Below are positions 1-10,697 of a stretch of DNA of 64,000 bases, one piece after another; position 1 is the stretch's first letter, and each line of letters begins with the position of its first letter. Made by a program: the position numbers and the translations under genes. The notes below the pieces were generated by a model. That model worked only from the letters and a program-made list of their open reading frames with translations, made no database searches and was not told the origin of the DNA. The DNA comes from Cryptomeria japonica (taxonomy: Eukaryota > Streptophyta > Pinopsida > Cupressales > Cupressaceae): positions 446,938,538 through 447,002,537 of the forward strand of contig NC_081413.1 of assembly GCF_030272615.1 (NCBI RefSeq). The letters are read 5' to 3'.

Positions 1-1761
1 TGCAACCAGTATGCAAAAGCCTTAGATGGAATCAGTTGAAGGTTGATGAAATGGTGTCATCAGAATGGCTACCGATCAACAATCGGTAACGAAGCAAAGA
101 GGCTAAGTGATATGCTCCTACCTGATGAGAATGTGCATGCTATGGATAGGCATGTATAGTGATCGGTTAAGGTGTTCCACCAGCAAATCATAAAAGTGAA
201 AACATGATGGTTAACTAATAAAGTGTGAGACATCAACAGGGTTAGAAAATAGGCAAAAAAGAAGGACCAGTTGACTATTTGGTCGATGATCCTATCTGAA
301 CCGACATAGAGGTCCAAGATAAAGTGGATGTTGACAAAAGTGCCACGTTGAGTCAAGGTGGTGGACATGCATGCAGTGGTAGATGGAGTGTATACCGACG
401 AGGTTGTTACAGAGTTGGTTGATATTAATTGTAGACTCCGTAAATCATGGGATGTGTTGCATAGGCATTACAAAGGTGTGAGGCTCAAGGAAGGTTGAAC
501 AAAGGTGATTGATGGGATGCATCAATTAATGTAGAGTATCTAGGTGGAGAATGAGGTTGGTGATGCAATCTACAAAACCATTTATGGTGATTGATCTTGT
601 GTCTCACCAATTGACTATCCATGTTTGCTAAACATAAAAAACATATATTGGAAGGCATGTTAATGGCAGTGATGTGCAAATAGTTATCTTTGAGCTCAGA
701 TTGAATGAGATCTGATTGTATTTGATGTGCCTCATGATCAAAGGAGGAAACCCTAAGGCACGAAGTTTGAATGTTGCTTTTGGCGGGAAAGTATGAATAC
801 AAATATGCGGGCCAAAGACAGATTTAACGATGCCTCAGAGAGAGATGATGCCAAGTGATGCAAAAGGCTGAATAGAGAAGTAGATGAAGTGTGATATTTG
901 TAGAGGATCAAAGAGATCAAGTAGAAGGGAGACAACCGGTAAGAGGTTTTAGCAAAGGTTTGCCAGGTGAGGTTAAAGCAACCGACAATTTGCTGAATGA
1001 GAGAGTGTTTCTGCATGTGAGAAAAAGATTAGTAAAGTACTCAATGAGTATCTGAAGAGAGAATGAGTGTGAGAGAGTCTAGGGTTGAATAGTTCAACCA
1101 ACAATAGTGAGGTAACCTATGGTGACCAAACCGGTAGTGAAGAGTTGCAGAAGAGTGTAGACTAGGAAAGAAGGAACCGACAGAAGATAGAACCAGTGGA
1201 GAGAAGTAGAGCTATTGAGAGAAGAGACAACCATAAGAGAGAACTGACAGAGAAGGAGAAGAGGCTGAATTGATAAGGTTGCAATAGGAGATAAAATTAC
1301 AGCAGTGAGAGGGTGAGGAAGATAACGAGCAGTGAACTAGACAAGAGATCCAGTAGTGAGATTTGCAGAAGTGTTACCAAATCCATTTGTAACAAGGTTA
1401 TTAATTTATAAATGATTATGTCTTGTATTCACTGAGTTGTAGCTCGGTGCAGGGGTTGTAGCTCCTTGGGTTGGTGTGCCTTAGGTCAGTTCCCTAAACA
1501 TTCTAATCAAACATTCATTATGAGGATGGATTGGAGCAATAATCTCTAGTAGAATTTCTCACTGAGGTTTTTCCTATCTTGGGTTTTCCTTGTATATGTT
1601 GGTGTTATGTGATGTCCCTTTATGTGTGAATGTATTTGTGATTAGTCTCCTCTCTAGTTGATAAGTCTATATTGAGTTAGATCTAATAAGAAGTATACAC
1701 ACATAGGATAGATTGAGAACCACTGATTCACCCCCCTCTCAATGGTGCATTCTGTCTAACA
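1..1761 (+). repeat. Left LTR of element A (5' about 718 bp missing off the window edge)
   Basis: It aligns along its length with 19582-21302 and ends in the same CTAACA. Just before the end is the run 'gattcacccccc' found in all the copia LTRs here, then the primer binding site. Relative to the right LTR it has about 65 extra bases near 622-685, lost from the right copy at about 20212. Identity by eye is about 85-90%, so this is an old insertion. The LTR also holds a short G/T-rich repeat around 1436-1490 of the form 'ggttgtagctccttggg'. Confidence 0.88.
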
Positions 1762-1763
1762 AT

Positions 1764-1775
1764 TGGTATGAGTGA
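1764..1775 (+). promoter_or_regulatory. Primer binding site of element A (degenerate tRNA-iMet complement)
   Basis: TGGTATGAGTGA starts two bases after the LTR end; the intact form TGGTATCAGAGC is seen in element F at 55519. Several bases have decayed. Confidence 0.7.
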
Positions 1776-1835
1776 ATAGGTTCCCAGTCAGACGAGCTTT
1801 CTCTAGCTTGGGTATATTCTTGGCTTAAGGACAAA

Positions 1836-2143
1836 ATGGTTTCTTTAGTGTCAATCCCTCCTGCTGTATTTGATGGTTCAAACTATTCCATTTGGACTTG
1901 CAGAATGGAAGTCTACTTATCTTCCCTAGGGTTTCATGTATGGATGTCTATTGTAAATGGTTTCCCTAGTAAAGTAAGTCCTCCGATCGATTCATATGTA
2001 GAAAGAAGAAACTAGTGTAATGATGCAACAATGAAGGCTATACTTTGTGGTTTATCTAATGATGTTTCCTCACAACTGGATAGATACAGATATGCAAAAA
2101 TCTTATGCAATAGATTGAAGAATATCTATGGAAATGAGCCTAC
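1836..2143 (+). pseudogene. Element A gag, N-terminal piece (copia gag)
   Basis: The ATG at 1836 opens a copia-type gag N-terminus with the family pattern FDGSNYSIW and, further on, YLSSLGFHVW. One in-frame TAG falls at about 2011-2013. The frame runs into CCTAC (2139-2143), where element C inserted. It is taken up in the same frame at 15897 on the other side, so the gene was one ORF before the insertion. Compared with B's gag, the central core (around the B segment at 21640-21900) is missing: the sequence jumps from the early gag core to an acidic coiled-coil region. The deletion lies within a few codons of the C insertion and predates it or accompanied it. Confidence 0.8.
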
Positions 2144-3212
2144 TATTCACATTAAAAACCCCATGACTAAGGTTTTCGGCTAGGTTACTTTTTTCACCTT
2201 TTTAGTTTTCAAGCAATGCAAGGCGTACAAGACAAATGTCAACTCGACGTTACTCCCTCGGTCCGTATTTGGCATTCATTTTTTGGAGTAGTGTGATGGT
2301 GACAAATGGAAATACATGTTGACTGGGTTTCTTTTCCAGGCCCACGTTTCAGTGTAGTAAGCAAATGGTTACTTGGCACCATCATGTTTTGGAAGGTGCA
2401 TTTTTGTTTGAAAGGATTTTCTAGCTTGCCTATCCGCAGTTAGTGAAATCTTTTTGGTTTATGACAATATGAAGATTGTTGCAGGTAGGGAGTGAAGTCT
2501 CGAGACCGTTTTGCTGGGTGTGATCTTTAGGGTGACACAAAATGGTTTTCTGTTTGGGGGTGGTTATGCCTTTTTGGCATGTTTGGGAGCTGTTTTCTAG
2601 AGCCGCGGGCTCTATTTATGCTTGTTTTTTCCCTGTTAGCAGGGGTTCAAAACTTTTCAAGAACAATTAAGTTTGCTTAGTAGGAATTTTAGCCTTTTAA
2701 AATTATTACTATTTTCTTGAGAAGCTTACTTGAATTGTGCCCATGGCCTTTGTGATACTTCTTTCAGTATGCTTTGATGGTCCTTTTTGTGCTATTCTAT
2801 TAGAATTCCAATAACTTTGGGAATACATTTATCTAATATTTTTCTAATTAAACTATGTTTTGCACTTGTTATCTAGTAAATGCATGATGAGTATTTCCTT
2901 ATGTGGCAAACAAATTTAATTGTATCTTGGTTATGTTCCAGATTCAAACCTGTAGATTGATGAATGGGCTTAAAAATCACATGTACTTGGGTTTTTTATG
3001 ATCATGTCTTTTAAAAAATGCTTTGGCGAATCGCCTAAATAGTCTAGATTTACAGTTTTTCAAGTTTCCTTCTTTTCCCTTTCCTCCAAACCCATAAGGA
3101 AGAGTCAGCTTCTCAATCATATAGCTTATTCAGTGAAACCTATGCAACTGGTCCCCCATCACTGAATTTCTCATAAGGTTGTTTGTTTCCAAGGTAAAAT
3201 TTAGAGTCAATA
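2144..3212 (+). repeat. Left LTR of element C
   Basis: 1,069 bp, matching 14831-15896. The terminal dinucleotides have decayed: the first bases read TA against TG in the right copy, and the last bases read TA against CA. The target repeat CCTAC immediately precedes it. A weak TATA-like stretch (TATTTATG) lies near 2613. Confidence 0.9.
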
Positions 3213-3222
3213 GTTCTTTTTC

Positions 3223-3240
3223 TGGCACGCCTAGTGGGAC
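3223..3240 (+). promoter_or_regulatory. Primer binding site of element C
   Basis: TGGCACGCCTAGTGGGAC begins about 10 bp after the left LTR. The form is that of Tat/Ogre-type Ty3 elements; I do not assign the tRNA. Confidence 0.7.
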
Positions 3241-3356
3241 TAATTACTTCAAATATATATCTTAGCTAGTTTATGATTCATAAGCCTATCACCAGGACTC
3301 AGACAACTTTAAATCCTCACCTTATTTTTCCTCCATTGGTAACCGTCCATTCAACC

Positions 3357-4880
3357 ATGACTTAATCCTCACAGAGTTCTCCTGCAATCATACACCCTAT
3401 GATGGCACATGTTCCCCCTAGAAATTTTATGACCTGGGATAATGGTATCCCTCTCATTCCCCCAGTTCCACCCGTGGTTTGAGGAGCCATCCCTGCAGCT
3501 ATGCTTAAGTTCATTCCTAAGTTTACAAGAGAATTTCATAAAACTCCTAGGGAGCATTTGCAAGATGTAGCCACTATCTGCACTATCCATGGTATCACTA
3601 AACAAAATGTAGCTCTAAGATTGCTCGTAGCCTCTTTCAAGGGAAAAGCTTTGGACTGGTTTAGATTCTTAGGCCCCAACACTATAGGAGATTGTGATCA
3701 ACTAGGAGATCGCTTCTTTCCAAGATTCTTGGATAAAGCCAACAGATCGTCCTTGATGCACCAACTCATCATAATAAAGAGGGCTCTAAATAGAGCACTA
3801 ACTAATTTTAATCTGAGATTTCAACTAACCTCGCCGAGGATACCATTGTCTGCTCGCCCTCTAGCAGACATGGCTTTCATATTCTATCTAAAAGCTCTTA
3901 ATTTTGACATATCAGTGATGATTCAATCTTTATGAGGTAATACTCTTTCACAAGCATTTGACATAGCAGTCCAAGTTTAAAATAACCTTATCGACATTGG
4001 GAAGATAACCCCTTACTCTATAATGCTAGTATTCCCTAAAATATCCACTCAAGTCTTAGAAGAAGCTACTCCCTGTATGTCCACTTCATAGTCTATGTAT
4101 TCATTCCCTACTCCCCAAACTGCCTCTCTAGCTACTGAAGCTAGTGATATGAAGAATCTCCTAAGATCCTTCTCCAATGAAATTGTCAACCTAAAAAAAG
4201 CACAGATCTCACCCGCCAAGCCCCCTTTTCAGCAAAATTTCCAAGAGAATCAACCTTCGTACCAACATATGAATCATCATGCTGATAAACCTCCTCAACC
4301 CAATGGCCAAATAGTCCCAGTCCCCAATCCATTGCAGACTGTCTACCCAACCACTAGTAGGGAATTGACAGTGGGCCAAAATAACTTGGTAGATGACACC
4401 AACTCTTGGTGTTTCTTGTGCAACAATGCTCATACTCTGAGGAATTGCCCAAGAGGAAATTTGTAGCAGAGGGTTGCAGAACAAAAGAATTCAGGCATGA
4501 CATCAGATGAGTCTACATATACATCTCTAGGTATGGATAATGTGGATTTTGTCACTCAGATGCAAGGGATGTCATTGCAACAAGAAGCAAAGATCGCCCT
4601 TGATCATGCACTTTTTTCATGGATGGAAGACGAGGAGGCAGTGTTGACCAATGACGCAATCACCCTGAAGGATGGAACCCCTCTCGTGCACTCAGATTAC
4701 AATCTCTACTCTAAAAGGTGTTTGACCAGGGAAAGCACCAGCAGTATGAGAGCAGTGCCCATGGACAGACCCCTTGAACAACCAGTCATTAATTCTGCCT
4801 ATCCAAGAAAAAAGTTCATCCCTTATAAGACGAAGGAGCCAAAGGTTCTCAGACCTCAGCTGCTAGATGTGGTAGACTAG
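3357..4880 (+). pseudogene. Element C gag (Ty3/gypsy capsid and nucleocapsid)
   Basis: One reading frame runs from the ATG at 3357 to past 4880, interrupted only by nonsense codons (for example codon 3, and near 3933, 4464 and 4878). The capsid-like Retrotrans_gag region is at about 3500-3930 (pattern ALDWFRFLGPNTIGDCDQL). A single zinc knuckle lies at 4408-4446, CFLCNNAHTLRNC, one residue shorter than canonical CX2CX4HX4C between the second Cys and His. After it comes a linker ending in a SLWDLL motif at about 4907, which usually precedes protease in these elements. Gag packages the element RNA into virus-like particles. Confidence 0.82.
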
Positions 4881-4889
4881 TTGAAGAAG

Positions 4890-5780
4890 GCCCCGACTCA
4901 TGTCTCTCTGTGGGATCTCCTGAGTATTTCAGAGAAAAATAACAGACTAAGAGAGGTGTTGTCTCATGATGGAAAATATGCAAGTGCGATAGCTCCACAA
5001 TCTCTTTAGACTAACGGAATGGGTCTTTGACCCATAGCGGGAAAAGCACACTCTTTGGTCATATTGACAAATGAATGCTCGCCCCATGTTGCCCAAGGAG
5101 AAGGTAAGCCCAAGACAAATCTATTCTACCTTACTCTTATAGCTAGAGATAAACTTTTGCATAACTCTATGATAGATTCTCAGGGCTAGCACTACCATCA
5201 TGCCTAAGCAAATCGTCGAAGTATTAAACATCAGGTATGACCCTTTGAATAAAGGGGTCATGCAGTTTGATGGGAATAGGGTTTAGATGGTAGGTCTCAT
5301 TAAAAACCTCCCCCTAACATTATTTGCATGTCCAAGGTTGACAGTGTCTCAAGAAGTAGTAGTCATTGATATCCCACCTGTCTTTGGACTCTATCTTTCT
5401 TGAGATTTTACTGCTAAAATAGGAGGCTATATGTCCCTAGATTGGTCCCATCTCATCCTCCATACCCAACACAGTGCCAAGATGAAAATCCTTTCAAAAC
5501 CCCTTCACGCTAAGCATATAGCCAACTAGGCCTTGATTAATTTTGAGCCTACCCACACCTCTATATGAAATGATGAATGAAAGGTGGTAGAGCTTTTAGA
5601 AGACTAAGAAGTAATGGGAGAAATTCCACCTAAGCAAGAATCCTTCCTGAATGAGTTCATAGATTTGGACCCCTTCTTTAACTACCATACCACCAGCCTG
5701 GATACCTATTGCATTTTTAAAGAAAATCAAATTATCTTAAAGCTTACTAAGGAACCATTCTCTGAAGAGAAGTTGTTCCG
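4890..5780 (+). pseudogene. Element C protease region (broken)
   Basis: Retropepsin-like remnants follow gag. The active-site region around 5170-5200 reads MIDS, then is thrown out of frame by about two extra bases before ASTTIMP, so the Asp-Ser-Gly core is split. Further stops lie at about 5284, 5400 and 5528. The downstream part (5614-5780, segment starting MGEIPPKQESF) is a linker before the RNase H domain. Assignment rests on position and the short active-site pattern. Confidence 0.65.
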
Positions 5781-5782
5781 AA

Positions 5783-6312
5783 GTGGGAGTTTGTCTCACT
5801 CCCCTTTTGGGTGAACAAATCCTAAAGCCTTTCTGGTTGCAGTTTGCATGCTCAAATAATGAAGCGGAGTATAAAGGACTGATTCAAGGATTGAATGTGG
5901 TGAAAAGAATGGGCATTAAAAAGTTGAAAGTCCTTGGTGATTCTGAACTATGGTTCATTAAGTTCGAGGGATATCCAGTGCCAAGAATGTCCGCATGAGG
6001 TCTTACCACGCTAGTGTGTGGGATCTAATAGAGAGTTTTGATGCTTTCAATATCATAAGCATTCCTTGGAAACTAAATACCATAGCAAACCAAATGGCCA
6101 CTATCGGAGCACAATTTGATCCTGCTACAAAATTCCTAACTAGCTCCCAAGCAGTTAGTGTGGTTGTCCACCCGACTATCTCTGATAATGATACTTATTG
6201 GCAAGTGTTCAAGAGTGATGAAAAGATCACTTCGTTCATCCAAAGCTTGAGAGAATTTGCTGATCAGCTGCAACCTAAGATAAAAGAAGCCTACAAAAAT
6301 CAGGTCATCTAG
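5783..6312 (+). pseudogene. Element C archaeal-type RNase H (aRNH), upstream of RT
   Basis: The segment NNEAEYKGLIQGL followed by VLGDSEL (about 5850-5950) is the core of the additional RNase H domain known from Tat elements: the Glu of NNEAEY and the Asp of GDSEL are catalytic-type residues. The first catalytic Asp region is not clear, and the frame shifts at about 5990. After it come IPWKLNTIANQMATI (the conserved 'N..AD..A' helix, here with N instead of D) and a tether of about 100 residues leading to RT. In element E the same domain lies after RT-RNase H, so the order differs between the two elements. Confidence 0.75.
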
Positions 6313-7870
6313 CTGAGATCCAACAAGCTCCCTAACAGTTTGATCACTTTAGAGAACATGTTTGACCATGATGATGCCAAAAAGGATAAGTGAAAGCTCA
6401 CAACAAACAAAGAGGATTACACCGAAATGTTAGTCGATAGTGGAAGAGTTCTCAAGGTAGGAAAGGGTGTTTCCTCCAAAGATAGAAAGAGGTTGGCCTG
6501 ATATTGTGATAAATATGAAGGTGTCATCGCTTGGTCTTATGAGGATTTAAGGAAATACCATCCTAATATCATCTAGCATACCATTGAGCTTACAAATGAG
6601 GCCAAGCTGGTTCGGTAGAAGAAAAGACCGGTTAACCCAAAATTGAATCTCTCATGGCCTAGGAGTTGAAAAAGTTGATCGAATCAAGGATCATTTACCC
6701 CATAAAACACAGTACATGGGTGTCAAATTTGGTCCTTGTTAGGAAAAAGAATGGAGATATTTGACTCTATGTGGATTTCAGAGATCTAAATCAAGTGTCT
6801 CTCAAAGACCACTATCCTTTGCCATCAATGGAACAATTGTTGAGCACGGTGGTAGGATCATAAATGTTCTCAATGCTCGACGGTTTCTTAGGATATAACC
6901 AGGTAAGTGTGAAAGCGGAGGACCAGCACAAGATGATGTTCACCACTAAGTGGGGGATGTTTGCATAGAAAAAGATGCCCTTCAGATTGTCAAATGCTGA
7001 GGTAACCTTTCAAAGAGCTAATTAATAAAATCGTCTTAATATACTTAGAAGACCTGACTATGTTTTTCAAACATCGAGAGGATCATTTTGACCATCTCTA
7101 ATTAGTCCTCCAAAAATGTCTTGAATTTGGGATTTCCTTAAACCCAAAAAAGTGTATCTTTGGGGTTCCTCAAGGAAAATTACTTGGGCATATAGTTTCA
7201 ACAGGGTGTTTCCATTGACCCAGACCGGGTCAAAGCTATTAAAGACCTTCCCCTCTCAGTCAATAAAAAGGGAGTCCAATATTTTTTAGTAAATGTCAAT
7301 TTTGTTAGTCATTTTATTTCTAACTTTGTCAGAATAATAAGACCCATCACTCTCATGTTAAAAAAAGATATACATTTCAAATGGACTAGTGAGGCCAAAA
7401 AAGCTTTTGATGAAATAAAAAATGCTATCTGCTCTACTCCCGTATTGTCTAACCCAGATATGTCAAAGGACTTCATAATGTACATTTTTTCAGGTCAGCA
7501 TAGCATCACCATAGTCCTAACATAAAAAGATGCCCAAAAAGGAGGAGAACATCCCATAGCTTTCCATTCAAAAATTCTTAAGGATTATGAGGCCTGATAC
7601 AACTTTGTCGAAAAGCAGGCCTTAGCTGCTAGAAAAGGACTAAAGAGATTCAAGCATTTCATTGCCTATAATAAAACCATGTTATACGTAGCCCATCCCA
7701 TAGTAAGGGAATACATTATGGAGGGTGAAATCATTGAAAAAAGGGAAAATTGGATCACCAAGATCCTAGAACATGATGTTGATAACAAGCCAACAAAGCT
7801 CATTCATGGGAGAGGCCTGTGTGAATATATAGTACAAGAATGCGAGCCCCGCGATGATGAAGTGCCATAG
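6313..7870 (+). pseudogene. Element C reverse transcriptase and RNase H (broken)
   Basis: Recognisable in order: the leader with AWSYEDLRKYHPNII (about 6532-6575), template-grip region WVSNLVLVRKKNGDI (about 6718-6762), VDFRDLNQVSLKDHYPLP (about 6774-6827), MLDGFLGYNQV, then the catalytic box at about 7045. That box reads YLED instead of YLDD, and just before it about 20 bases are missing (frameshift at about 7020). After it come SLNPKKCIFGVPQGKLLGH and the RNase H domain (about 7440-7650). The last open stretch, 7679-7870, is the RNase H C-terminus and linker to integrase. Nonsense codons are frequent, so it cannot be functional. Confidence 0.85.
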
Positions 7871-7875
7871 AGGAA

Positions 7876-9152
7876 ATGGTTATGTTTTTGCCTGATGTTC
7901 AAAATGACAGTTGGATTGACAAAAGAAAGCACTTTATGAAGACTGGGATTTTTCTCGAAAATCTCTCCCTAGCTAAGAGGAGATTTTACAAACTACAAAA
8001 TAGCGGTTTCCGCTTAATAGATGGAACTCTTTTCAAAAGAAATTTTGATGGAGTCCTGCTTCGCTGTGTAGACTGAAGCCAAGCTAATATAATCCTACAT
8101 GAGTTCTACTATGACTCCTTAGGAGGCCATTTCTCTACACCTACAACTGCTATCAAGATTATTCAAGCTGGGTATTTTTGGCTGTCCATGTTCAAACATA
8201 CACACAATTTAGTGAGGGGATGTAAAGAGTGCCAGTATTATATGGGAAGGAGTAAGAAAGCTGCAATGCCACCTAGGCTTGTGTCAGTGGAAGAGCCTTT
8301 CACTCAATGGGACCTTGAATTTATCAGAATGATCAACCCCCCAAGTTCAGCTGGACATAAGTGGATCTTGATTGCTATTGATTATTTCACTAGATGGTCT
8401 GTAGCTGTTCCTTTATGAAATTCATCAGAAAGTGAGGTGCTAGCTTTCTTGGAGGATCTGACATGCTGATACGGTCCCCAAAAACAATTATATTAGATAA
8501 TGCACATGCATTCACGAGCTCGTGAATTACCTAATTCGCCCTCAGCAGAGGTATTTATCTCAAAACCTTTTCTAACTACTATCCTCAAAGGAATGGACTC
8601 ACTGAGTCCACCCCCAAAAACTTGATCAGACTTATTAAAAGCATAGGTTCTGAATACAAGAGGAAATGGCATCACCACCTAAGAAGTGCACTATGGGTAG
8701 ACTACATAACACCCAAGCAGATTCTAAAGAACTCCCTGTACAAGCTAGTATACAGAAAAGATGCACTTTTCCCCATGTCGCTAGAGATCCCGGCATTACA
8801 ATTACTAAAATCAATGGAAGTGGCCGAAAATGGCCCTATGGCCGTAAGATTGGCAGATATTATGGAGCTAGAAGAAGCAAGGGAGGAAACCTTCACGACC
8901 CTCCAAGACAGACAGGAAGTCATCAAAAGATGGTTTGATAGTAAAAAGAGCTCTGATTTGGTCTTCACCCTCGAGGACCTTGTATTGAAATATAATGAGA
9001 GGGTGACGAAGTTTGGTCAGCACACCAAGTTCGACTGGCTATGGGAGGGACCTTTCCATATTATATATTGTAAAGGTTTCAATACTTTCGAGCTAGAAGA
9101 CATGAATGGGGACCCCCTCCCAATCCCGGTTAACAGTTTCGTCCCCTTTTAA
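7876..9152 (+). pseudogene. Element C integrase (broken)
   Basis: The zinc-binding HHCC domain is visible at about 8098-8245 (H...GGH...CKEC). The core follows: WDLEFI at about 8310, where the first catalytic Asp is Glu; the LDNAHAFTS region with the second Asp (about 8490); and YYPQRNGLTEST with the catalytic Glu (about 8575-8610). The C-terminal part (8622-9152) is open for 176 codons and ends in the GPF..I..FELED..G.PLP pattern of Ty3 integrase tails, with no chromodomain. The stop is TAA at 9150. Two frameshifts separate the segments. Confidence 0.85.
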
Positions 9153-9401
9153 TGTATATAATGTATATATTGTTTTTTTTTTAGTAACCTCTTTATCTTA
9201 TTTATTCCCAGCTAGAATCAGGCAAACAAATATAGAAAGAAGAGCAAATAGAGAAAGAAGAGAAAATAGATAAAGGAGAAAAGCAAAAATTGATTATATT
9301 AAAAACATTTTTGTATTTTCATTACAAAATGAGTAGGATTTTGGCCTCTCATTTTTCTACAATCATTTTGTTCAAATCCAAGATGATGGTTCATTGCCTC
9401 T

Positions 9402-10470
9402 TCAATGGCTCTCTTCAGTCTCATCCTCGTCAGTGTTAGAGGTTTCCTCTTCTCCTAGCCACTCAGAGTCAGAAGCACTCTCGAGCTCCCTGGGCATGAA
9501 AATAACAACCAGGTTTGGTTGCTGATCGAGCATCAAAATTCTTGGGTAGATATAGTCCTTGAATCTAGTATACTAGGACTATCAAATGGATGCACAGATT
9601 AAATTCCGCAACAAGCTTGGCACGATACCGATGAGAGGACAACATTATTGTTTTCAACCCACTGATGAGCAGGTGCCAAGCTACCTCCTCATTGTGTGTG
9701 ATGAACTGCTCTAGGTCAAACACTAGAGGAAACCCTCAGAAGGGGATGTAGTATGCAACTACATTCTCCAGTTCACCCAAGAAATCCTCAAAAAAGAGAG
9801 CCCGAGTCAGCTGCGATGCTAGCAACCTAGACTGACCGCAATCCAGTAGAGAGATTATGAATTGCGAACAGATGTCTGTATTTACTCGATATCGGTCTGG
9901 GTTACCAATAAAATCCTCTCCAAGTATCCATTTGATGGTGGCTATTATTAAATGATTCTTCCTACATGTCATTCCCTGCAACCTCTGATCATAGATATTT
10001 CCCAAGAAAGTGACCTACGCTTTGTTGCTGACGAGCCTAACTGGAGTATCTATTACTATGGAAGCTCCATCGTTAAAGCTTGCAATGTGGTAAAATAATA
10101 TTTGAAAAGACATATTTATAGCAGAATTTCAGCAGAAAGATGTCGAATACTCAAAGTACATGCCTTCCCAAATCCCAATGTTTATGTCATATCTCCATTA
10201 ATTGACATCATGTGAATGGGATTGTTCTCAAAATACCGATGTCCTATCAGTTACCTCGAGAGGGAGGTTGATATGAGCAAAGAGCCACGTGTATGTATAG
10301 GTACATCGCATTTTAAATACCAAGTTCCACCAGATTGTATCAGCCTGCATGAACTTTATTACTCGTTGATCATCTTGATCAAAGAAAAGATTTTCCTAAG
10401 GGAATTTTCCTTGAGTAATGGCAGACTAGCCAAAGGCATTCTTAGGAAGTGGGAATGACGACACCCTTCA
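9402..10470 (-). pseudogene. Element C antisense ORF (conserved-looking protein of unknown function)
   Basis: Reading the minus strand from about 10470 down to the TGA at 9402-9404 gives one protein-like sequence of about 350 codons. It has a few nonsense codons and at least one frameshift between 9736 and about 9480. Features: an N-terminal part with WLFAHINLPLEVTDRTSVF, a middle part with EQSHSHDVN, YDINIGIWEGMYFEYSTSFC and RLVSNKA, then the longest open piece (9736-10005, from LGNIYDQRL), and a strongly acidic tail (SDSEWLGEEETSNTDEDE). Both flanking genes are on the plus strand. Antisense ORFs in the 3' region are known for some Tat elements (e.g. Grande). I do not recognise the domain. 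Confidence 0.6.
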
Positions 10471-10697
10471 TCCGTGAGAGTTTATTATAGCAACAATTTG
10501 AGCTGGCGCATGTGTAATCATGTACTTTCCATTAAGCATTTCTCTTTTGCAAAAATCTAGGCACGTTTTGCATTTAAGGCTTGAAGCTCTTCCCTCTTAT
10601 CTGTCCATTTTTTAAAAGCAAAAGAAAAGAAGACGAGCAAGTTTTATCTCCCAATTTTAGATTTTTTCCAGCAAGGAAAGGAAGCTTTCTTCCAATA

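Noticed and set aside
10216-10458. 80-codon plus-strand ORF in C
   Set aside because: It overlaps the antisense gene, whose minus-strand reading is much more protein-like.
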